Below, one piece after another: positions 53,548-60,128 of a stretch of DNA of 64,000 nt. A program made the translations under genes and the position numbers. Each line of letters starts with the position of its first letter. Within the stretch, counting starts at the first letter, position 1. Source of the DNA: JBBQED01 sp038320345 (lineage in GTDB: Bacteria > Bacteroidota > Bacteroidia > AKYH767-A > OLB10); assembly GCA_038320345.1 (NCBI GenBank), contig JBBQED010000006.1:144548-208547 (forward strand), read 5' to 3'. The notes under the pieces were generated by a model. It did not search any database, was not told the origin of the DNA, and saw only the letters and a program-made list of their open reading frames with translations.

Positions 53548-53583
53548 GAAACAGTCGGCGCAAGTCGGCTGTTTCTGTTTTTT
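53548..53583 (+). terminator. intrinsic terminator after the PAS-like gene
   Basis: Stem GAAACAG/CTGTTTC (53548-53554 with 53569-53575), with an inner GTCGG-type helix, followed by TGTTTTTT. The remaining sequence 53584-53832 shows no gene, no TAnnTTTG element and nothing recognisable. Confidence 0.85.
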
Positions 53584-53832
53584 CCCAATTTCAAGATGAT
53601 CGCATGTCGGTAACCCCTTCGAAAATCTAACGTTATAAAGTCTGAAATCAGGTCCTTTTCACTCTGAAAATATCTATCCTGTAAGATCACTGTAAGAGAA
53701 CCCTCGAAAAAAGCTGAACATCCGAATAACTCCGGCGTTAGAATACTTGAAACCAACCCAAGAACCATCCGTCTGTATGATCACCATCATCAGGCAATAA
53801 AAAGAAACAAGAACAGGAAAACGGGAAAAAGT

Positions 53833-54270
53833 ATGAGTAGTCAAATGTTGAATCATTCTGTAAAGGAAAACCTTGCAACGGATAAGGCTAATTACAGCAA
53901 AGTGATGTTGATCGACGACAATTCTTTGGACAATTTTGTGAATAAGAAATTGCTTGAGACCAATGGATTTGCGGAAGAAGTTACAACCTATCAGTCGGCA
54001 GTTGAAGCCTTAGATTTTCTGAAAAAAGCTTCTGGTGAAAGTTTACCAGATGTGATTTTTTTAGATATCATGATGCCTGAGATGGATGGATTTCAATTCC
54101 TCGATGCCATGGAGTTTTTACCCGAATCGACACTTCGTCATTGTAAAGTGATCATGCTTTCTACCTCTGAAAGTTTCCGTGATTTGAATCGTGCGAATAA
54201 AAATGCGTTGGTAAAAAAATTCCTGAATAAACCGCTTACTACACAAGTGATCAGCGCTATAAAAATCTGA
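53833..54270 (+). CDS. single-domain response regulator
   Basis: A 145-aa receiver domain without output domain. The acidic pair D28-D29 (MLIDDN), phospho-acceptor D78 (VIFLDIMMPEMDGFQFL), the Ser/Thr switch near 110-111 (IMLSTSES) and conserved K133 (FLNKPL) are all present. A 20-residue N-terminal extension precedes the domain. No kinase is adjacent. It is convergent with tadA, the two stop codons being next to each other. Confidence 0.9.
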   Translation: MSSQMLNHSVKENLATDKANYSKVMLIDDNSLDNFVNKKLLETNGFAEEVTTYQSAVEALDFLKKASGESLPDVIFLDIMMPEMDGFQFLDAMEFLPESTLRHCKVIMLSTSESFRDLNRANKNALVKKFLNKPLTTQVISAIKI

Positions 54271-54714
54271 TTAACGCTTGGCTTTAAAATAGGCAGTTAT
54301 TAATTCCGAACATTCATTTTCTAACACTCCTCCAACCACAGTTGTTGAAGGATGCAAGATGCCTTCCCCTAATTTCGAATACCCTCTTTTTTCATCAGTT
54401 GCTCCAAAAACAACTTTACTAATTCGGGTCCAATAAGCTGCTCCCGCACACATCATACACGGTTCTAGTGTTACATATAGTGTACAATTATTTAGAAATT
54501 TTGCACCTAAATGATTAGCCGCGGAGGTGAATGCCATCATTTCCGCATGTGCCGTAACGTCGTTCAACCGCTCTGATAAGTTATGCGCTCTTCCAATGAT
54601 CATCCCATTGGAAACAATCACCGCTCCTACCGGTACTTCATCCGCATCAAAAGCTTTTTTTGCTTCTTGTAAAGCAGCACGCATAAAATACTCGTCATTC
54701 AGAATTCCATCCAT
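54271..54714 (-). CDS. tadA: tRNA-specific adenosine deaminase
   Basis: A 147-aa zinc deaminase that makes inosine at the wobble position of tRNA-Arg. The zinc site is HAE at residues 56-58 (DVTAHAEMMAF) and PCMMC with C86 and C89 (LEPCMMCAGAAYW). ATG 54714 is chosen: the frame is open to 54747, but a -7 element (54719-54726) lies inside that extension. Guanine deaminases are related but usually differ around the C-terminus; tadA is the best fit. Confidence 0.9.
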   Translation of the reverse strand: MDGILNDEYFMRAALQEAKKAFDADEVPVGAVIVSNGMIIGRAHNLSERLNDVTAHAEMMAFTSAANHLGAKFLNNCTLYVTLEPCMMCAGAAYWTRISKVVFGATDEKRGYSKLGEGILHPSTTVVGGVLENECSELITAYFKAKR

Positions 54715-54718
54715 GATG

Positions 54719-54726
54719 CAAAGATA
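54719..54726 (-). promoter_or_regulatory. -7 promoter element of tadA
   Basis: On the minus strand TATCTTTG (exact TAnnTTTG), 4 nt before the ATG at 54714. It lies inside the longest open frame and so decides the start; the mRNA would be almost leaderless. Confidence 0.6.
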
Positions 54727-54953
54727 CTTCAGCTGCGCCATTCCCATTTTTTAATCTGTCTCCCCATAAAAACAGCAGATTCACTTAGCAAATCCCTAAA
54801 ATAAACAGAGAATTGACCGGATTTAAAACTTTGAAGACTCTGAAAATCAGAGATGTGTTATGGATTTAGATATAAAATTGATTGCAACTATCTAATAATC
54901 AGCTGAATAATTAAAACTTAAAGTAATTAGCGATTCATCAGCTTTGAACCTTC

Positions 54954-54977
54954 AATAACTCCTCAGGGTGAGTTATT
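54954..54977 (+). repeat. hairpin overlapping the promoter of the IPExxxVDY gene
   Basis: AATAACTC/GAGTTATT (54954-54961 with 54970-54977), loop CTCAGGGT, followed by TTTTTGAC. It looks like a terminator, but no plus-strand gene ends nearby, and its right arm contains the start of the -7 element. It may be a protein-binding palindrome or chance. Confidence 0.35.
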
Positions 54978-54981
54978 TTTG
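54974..54981 (+). promoter_or_regulatory. -7 promoter element of the IPExxxVDY/pyk unit
   Basis: TATTTTTG (exact TAnnTTTG), 7 nt before the ATG at 54989. Confidence 0.55.
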
Positions 54982-54988
54982 ACCTCCC

Positions 54989-55426
54989 ATGGCGAAGAAG
55001 CAGATCTTATCAATCGACTTCCGGCAGGAATATGATTTCCTGCTGATTGGCATTTTCTGTTCGTACAGAGATTACCGATTATGTTTCGAATTAAACCGTC
55101 ATTTGGAACTGTCGATGGAAAAAATGGATGACTTGGAACTAAAATTAGAAAAAAAAGGTTCTGCCAGTTTATTCAGCATGTTCTCCTGCAGCAATGATGA
55201 CGAAGAACATTTCTTTGTGATCTCAAATAAAGGAACCAATGGATTCTTTATTCCGGAAATGAAACAAACTGATTATTTCCTGATGATTCGTAATGCTAGC
55301 AGATACACCACTACGTCTGTGTTACTTCCGAAAATAAGAGAAGTTAAACTAGTAAGCAGCTGCATCGAATTACTCCCTGAACAAATAAAATCTGCCGAGA
55401 ATTTTTTTCTCGTTGAACCCGTATAA
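54989..55426 (+). CDS. IPExxxVDY family protein
   Basis: A 145-aa cytoplasmic protein of a family known only from Bacteroidota and named for the motif IPExxxVDY, seen here as IPEMKQTDY at residues 88-96 (Thr replaces Val). The N-terminus DFRQEYDFLLIGIFCSYRDY and the end PEQIKSAENFFLVEPV fit the family. The function is unknown. It sits 32 nt upstream of pyk, the usual neighbour of this family as I recall it, so it may be co-transcribed with pyruvate kinase. Confidence 0.85.
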   Translation: MAKKQILSIDFRQEYDFLLIGIFCSYRDYRLCFELNRHLELSMEKMDDLELKLEKKGSASLFSMFSCSNDDEEHFFVISNKGTNGFFIPEMKQTDYFLMIRNASRYTTTSVLLPKIREVKLVSSCIELLPEQIKSAENFFLVEPV

Positions 55427-55458
55427 AATATTTAAGGAAGAATACTTCCGATCTAAAA

Positions 55459-56892
55459 ATGAATATCAGTCAATATAATCGTACAAAAATTGTTGCAACG
55501 CTTGGTCCAGCTACGATGGATCCTGAAGTGATTGAAAAAATGATACTTGCAGGTGTTGATGTGTGCCGAATCAATGGTTCGCATGGGGAATATGAAATGA
55601 TGTCGCATCTGATTAACACAGTGCGAGCCATCAACGAAAAATTACAAACGCATATTGCAATTCTCTTTGATCTACAAGGACCAAAAATTAGGATCGGAGA
55701 TTTGACGAACGGTGATTTTTTATTGCGTGATAATGAAGATTTCATTCTAACTCCACACAAAGTTGCAGGTACTCGAGAAGCTGTCTATATTAAATATCCT
55801 AACTTTCACAAAGATGTAAAAATCGGAAACCGAGTATTGGTGGATGATGGCAAAATTGAACTGGAAGTTACTGAATTCCTCTCTGACGAACGTGTAAAAA
55901 CTAAAGTGATCCACGGTGGAATGTTGTCCTCGAGAAAGGGTGTAAATTTACCGAACACGGTGATCTCACTACCTAGTCTTACGGAAAAAGATCGCGAAGA
56001 TCTGGAATTCGCGATACAACATGATGTAGAATGGATCGGACTTTCTTTTGTCAGGAATCCGGAAGATGTTATCGAACTTAAACAGATCATCAAGGATAAA
56101 AATTCACGCAGTCGTGTTATTGCAAAAATCGAAAAGCCAGAAGCTGTAAAAAATATTGATGAAATTATTGCAGTTGCTGATGGTGTGATGGTTGCACGTG
56201 GAGACCTTGGAGTAGAATTGCCGATGGAAAAAGTTCCCGTGATTCAGAAATTGATTGTTCAGAAATGCAATGAAGCATCCAAGCCTGTAATCATAGCAAC
56301 ACAGATGATGGAAAGTATGATCAACACTTATCGTCCAACTCGTGCGGAAGCGAATGATGTTGGAAATGCAGTGTATGATGGAGCAGATGCGTTGATGCTG
56401 AGTGGAGAAACTTCAGTAGGTAAGTTCCCCATTGAAACAGTTCAGGCGATGCAAAAAATTATTAAGGAAGTGGAGAAACTGGATTCTATTTATTTTCGTG
56501 AAACTCCACCCTCCAGAGAATCTGAAAACTTCATCACGGAATCTATTTGCTATACGTCTTGTACCATGGCGCGCCAAGCAGAAGCAAAAGCTATTGTGGC
56601 CATGACTCATTCCGGAATGACCGCCTTTAAAATTTCAAGTCACCGACCGAAAGCTCATATTTATATATTTACTGATAATAAACCGATTCTTACCTTACTG
56701 AATCTGGTATGGGGTGTAAGAGGTTTTTATTACGACAAATATGAAAGTACTGATACCACCATCAGTGATGTAAAAAAATATCTGGTTGATCATAAGCATG
56801 TGAAGTCAGGCGAATTTATGATCCATGTTGCCAGTACACCGCTGCATGAGAAATCAACTGCTAATACCATCAAACTAACGCACATCGAATAG
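55459..56892 (+). CDS. pyk: pyruvate kinase
   Basis: A 477-aa glycolytic enzyme transferring phosphate from phosphoenolpyruvate to ADP. Signature regions: RTKIVATLGPATMDPEVIEK, CRINGSHGEYE, ILFDLQGPKIRIG, VIAKIEKPEAVKNIDEI (catalytic Lys), GVMVARGDLGVELPMEKV, MMESMINTYRPTRAEANDV. In the canonical ...RLNFSHG... motif the Phe-Ser is replaced by Gly-Ser (RINGSHG). Followed after 9 nt by an M42 peptidase gene. Confidence 0.96.
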   Translation: MNISQYNRTKIVATLGPATMDPEVIEKMILAGVDVCRINGSHGEYEMMSHLINTVRAINEKLQTHIAILFDLQGPKIRIGDLTNGDFLLRDNEDFILTPHKVAGTREAVYIKYPNFHKDVKIGNRVLVDDGKIELEVTEFLSDERVKTKVIHGGMLSSRKGVNLPNTVISLPSLTEKDREDLEFAIQHDVEWIGLSFVRNPEDVIELKQIIKDKNSRSRVIAKIEKPEAVKNIDEIIAVADGVMVARGDLGVELPMEKVPVIQKLIVQKCNEASKPVIIATQMMESMINTYRPTRAEANDVGNAVYDGADALMLSGETSVGKFPIETVQAMQKIIKEVEKLDSIYFRETPPSRESENFITESICYTSCTMARQAEAKAIVAMTHSGMTAFKISSHRPKAHIYIFTDNKPILTLLNLVWGVRGFYYDKYESTDTTISDVKKYLVDHKHVKSGEFMIHVASTPLHEKSTANTIKLTHIE

Positions 56893-56901
56893 TAGTAACC
56901 T

Positions 56902-57954
56902 ATGAACATTCCTCTGCTGAAAGAAATTTGTGAAATCCCCGGAGCTCCCGGTCATGAAGGTCGCATTCGTGAAATTGTTTTACGTGAGATCAAAGATCTT
57001 GTTGATTCCATCTCCATTGATAAAATGGGGAATGTAACTGCTTTACGGAAAGGAAAAGAGAGGAAGAAAGTGATGGCAGCTGCGCACATGGATGAAATCG
57101 GATTTATCATAACTCATATTGATGATAAAGGTTTCTTGCGCTTTCACACACTAGGTGGATTTGATCCAAAAACGCTTACTGCACAGCGAGTAATCGTTCA
57201 TGGAAAAAAAGATGTGATTGGAGTAATGGGCTCTAAACCGGTGCATATTATGTCGCCGGAAGAAAAAGCTAAAGCACCACAAACTGGAGATTATTTTATC
57301 GATCTCGGTATGCCAAAAGAAGAAGTAGAAAAAATAATAAGCGTAGGAAATGCGGTAACGCGTCAACGTGAGTTAGTGGAAATGGGCAACTGTGTGAATT
57401 GCAAATCGATTGATAATAGAGTTTCTGTTTTTGTATTGATTGAAGCATTAAAACAATTGAAAGGGCAAGAAATTCCTTATGATTTTTATGGGGTCTTTAC
57501 AGTACAAGAAGAAGTTGGATTGAGAGGCGCTTCCGTTGCTGCTCATCATATAGAACCGGATTTTGGTATCGGACTAGATACAACCGTTGCTTTCGATACT
57601 CCCGGAGCTCGTCCGCATGAAATGGTTACCCAGTTAGGTGCCGGTGCCGCGATCAAAATCATGGATTCAAGTACCATTTCGGATACCCGGATGGTGAGTT
57701 TTCTCAAACAAACTGCCGACCGGCATAAAATTCTCTGGCAGCCTGAAATTTTACCTGCGGGAGGAACAGATACTGCTGCGCTACAGCGAAATGGCAAAAC
57801 AGGATCGATAGCAGGTGCCATTTCTATCCCTACGCGACACATTCATCAAGTAATCGAAATGGCCGATAAAACTGATATTCAGGGCTGCATCGATCTTCTG
57901 AGCAACGCTTTAAAAGATCTCGATACCTTCGACTGGAGCCCAGCAAAGAACTGA
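56902..57954 (+). CDS. M42 family metallopeptidase
   Basis: A 350-aa co-catalytic metallo-aminopeptidase of the glutamyl-aminopeptidase/cellulase M family, forming large tetrahedral assemblies in characterised members. Metal ligands and catalytic residues: AAHMDEIGF (His), CKSIDNRVSV (bridging Asp), VQEEVGLRGA (Glu-Glu), GIGLDTTVAF (Asp) and TRHIHQVIE (His). The sequence starts MNIPLLKEICEIPGAPGHEG, typical of the family. It trims peptides in the cytoplasm. Co-directional with pyk, 9 nt downstream. Confidence 0.93.
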   Translation: MNIPLLKEICEIPGAPGHEGRIREIVLREIKDLVDSISIDKMGNVTALRKGKERKKVMAAAHMDEIGFIITHIDDKGFLRFHTLGGFDPKTLTAQRVIVHGKKDVIGVMGSKPVHIMSPEEKAKAPQTGDYFIDLGMPKEEVEKIISVGNAVTRQRELVEMGNCVNCKSIDNRVSVFVLIEALKQLKGQEIPYDFYGVFTVQEEVGLRGASVAAHHIEPDFGIGLDTTVAFDTPGARPHEMVTQLGAGAAIKIMDSSTISDTRMVSFLKQTADRHKILWQPEILPAGGTDTAALQRNGKTGSIAGAISIPTRHIHQVIEMADKTDIQGCIDLLSNALKDLDTFDWSPAKN

Positions 57955-58120
57955 TTTTCTTCACCTGAAGCCTTCAAGTTTTTTATACTTCAAGAAAAAT
58001 TTTGATCCTATCTTAGTTTTCTCTAATTTGGTATGACCAAAACAATCCTGGATACTTCATCTCTTCCGGGAACATACCATGCCCTGCTTTCGGATCTTTT
58101 ATTCCGTGAGTAAAACAACT

Positions 58121-60058
58121 ATGAAAGGTAAACTTCTCGCATTTACAGCAGTGCTGATTGTAATCTTCATTTGCAGATTACCATTTGCTGCCGAAACAAA
58201 AAAAGCATTTCACTCCCCTGAAGATATTTCTTTCTTCAAAGTGCATATCATGACGCCTATCGATTCAGGCGAATATTTTCTGATTCCTCAGAATTGTAAA
58301 GGTTGCCACGGATTTGATACGCTGGGATTATCCAATATAGATGGAAATGGAATTGATATTAATTTATATGATGACTGGGAAACTTCAATGATGGGCCTTG
58401 CTGGTGTTGATCCAATGTGGAAAGCAAAAGTGAGTCATGAAATTTTAGTTAATCCATCACATAGTAATGAGCTGCAAACATTTTGTACTTCTTGTCATGC
58501 TCCAATGGGACATTACTCAGCTATGTTCAAAGGACAACAATATTATACGCTTGCGGATCTAGCCACTGATTCACTCGGAAAATCCGGCGTTTCTTGTCAT
58601 AGCTGTCACGCGATTAAAGATAGTAGTACACTAGGAACGGAGTTTTCTGGTGTTATTCCTTATGATACCAACAGACATGTATACGGTCCGTTTACTTTGC
58701 CACTTCAAGGACCTATGCAACTTTATGTTGGACTAACGCCCATGTATAGCCCCCATGTAAGTGAAGGCAGAATGTGTTCTCCATGTCATACATTAATTTC
58801 AAATAGTGTTGATCTAAATGGTATCCCAACAGGCACTTCATTTGTTGAACAAGCCACGTATCATGAATGGTTGAATTCAGATTATCCTGCTCAAGCTATT
58901 ACTTGCCAGACTTGCCACATGCCACAACTGGAAGATGGAATTCAAATTGCTAATGGTTACACTGCCTTACCTTATCGAGTTCCATTTAACCTGCATGAGT
59001 TTGCAGGAGCAAATTCGTTTATGGTGAATCTGATTAAAAATAATAAACAAAGTCTCGGAGTAGATGCTCCCGATGCAAACTTTGATTCTACCCTCTCTGC
59101 GATTAATCGCATCATCACCAAACAATCTGTTGATGTTACGATGTCATTAGATACCATACACAGCGATTCTGCTTTTTTCAGCGTGCAGTTAAAAAATAAA
59201 GCGGGTCATAAATTTCCTACAGGTTACCCTTCGAGAAGAGCAGTCTTGCAATTTGTTGTGCTTAAACCTAACGGAGATACTTTATTTGCCTCAGGGATTT
59301 TTGATCCGAATTTTGAAGTTATTAATACGCCTGCTTCATTTGAATCGCATCATGATGTGATCACCGACAGCACACAGACTCAAATTTATGAAATGGTGAT
59401 GGGAGATGTTAACGGAAACAGAACGTCCGTTTTAGAGCGGGGATTTTCTCATCTTAAAGATAACCGTATTCCTCCCCTTGGATTTACAACGATCCATAAT
59501 TCCTATGACACCATGGAAATAGCAGGAAATGCGAATATTGATCCTGACTTTAATAAACTTGGGCTGGCCGAAGGGACCGGTATTGATATCGTTCATTATC
59601 ATATTGGATTAGGGAATTATATAGGACCGCTATCCGTTCACACGAATCTCTGGTATCAAACCATTGCTCCTGCCTTTCTCAATGAAATGTCGACTTATTC
59701 CTCCTCCGAGATCGACACCTTCATGAATATGTATGCGAATGCAAACAAGAATCCGATTTTGGTAGGTTCTGACTCACTTCCTCAAGTCTTGATCCCCGTA
59801 GGCGTCAAGGAAATTTCTCCCCTCTGGCAGATAAAAGTTAGTCCTAACCCTAGCCATGATGGAGTTTTGACGCTTCAATCTGGTAAAATCAAAATTTCAT
59901 CTATACAGGTATTTGACAGGGCTGGACGGGCAACTTCTGCTCTTATCAAGGAGGAAACAGGCTTTTGGAAAATAATTCTTCCGGAATTAGCTGGTATTTA
60001 CTATCTTGTCATCCGGAATGGCGAAGACAGGATCGTTCAGAAAGTCTTGAAATTATAA
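58121..60058 (+). CDS. five-haem c-type cytochrome with T9SS type A sorting domain
   Basis: A 645-aa exported protein. The signal peptide LLAFTAVLIVIFICRLPFA is followed by five CXXCH haem sites: CKGCH (59-63), CTSCH (122-126), CHSCH (159-163), CSPCH (219-223) and CQTCH (262-266). A beta-rich region of about 230 residues follows, and the last ~80 residues are a Por-secretion tail (VSPNPSHDGVLTLQSG, LAGIYYLVIRNG, VQKVLKL). It may carry electrons at or outside the outer membrane. ATG 58121 is preferred to ATG 58079, which would put 14 extra residues before the signal peptide. The redox partner is unknown. Confidence 0.88.
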   Translation: MKGKLLAFTAVLIVIFICRLPFAAETKKAFHSPEDISFFKVHIMTPIDSGEYFLIPQNCKGCHGFDTLGLSNIDGNGIDINLYDDWETSMMGLAGVDPMWKAKVSHEILVNPSHSNELQTFCTSCHAPMGHYSAMFKGQQYYTLADLATDSLGKSGVSCHSCHAIKDSSTLGTEFSGVIPYDTNRHVYGPFTLPLQGPMQLYVGLTPMYSPHVSEGRMCSPCHTLISNSVDLNGIPTGTSFVEQATYHEWLNSDYPAQAITCQTCHMPQLEDGIQIANGYTALPYRVPFNLHEFAGANSFMVNLIKNNKQSLGVDAPDANFDSTLSAINRIITKQSVDVTMSLDTIHSDSAFFSVQLKNKAGHKFPTGYPSRRAVLQFVVLKPNGDTLFASGIFDPNFEVINTPASFESHHDVITDSTQTQIYEMVMGDVNGNRTSVLERGFSHLKDNRIPPLGFTTIHNSYDTMEIAGNANIDPDFNKLGLAEGTGIDIVHYHIGLGNYIGPLSVHTNLWYQTIAPAFLNEMSTYSSSEIDTFMNMYANANKNPILVGSDSLPQVLIPVGVKEISPLWQIKVSPNPSHDGVLTLQSGKIKISSIQVFDRAGRATSALIKEETGFWKIILPELAGIYYLVIRNGEDRIVQKVLKL

Positions 60059-60128
60059 CGTTATCGTCTATCCGAAAATCAAGGGAACAACTCAACTCAA
60101 TTAAAACTAACACTCATTTAAAACCATC

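Noticed and set aside
53445..53856. Overlapping minus-strand frames of 60-107 codons
   Set aside because: They run antisense to the PAS-like gene, its terminator and the response-regulator leader, with no promoter, start context or recognisable motif.
54715..54747. Eleven-residue N-terminal extension of TadA (MGMAQLKYLCI)
   Set aside because: A -7 element lies within it and TadA homologues start near the chosen ATG.
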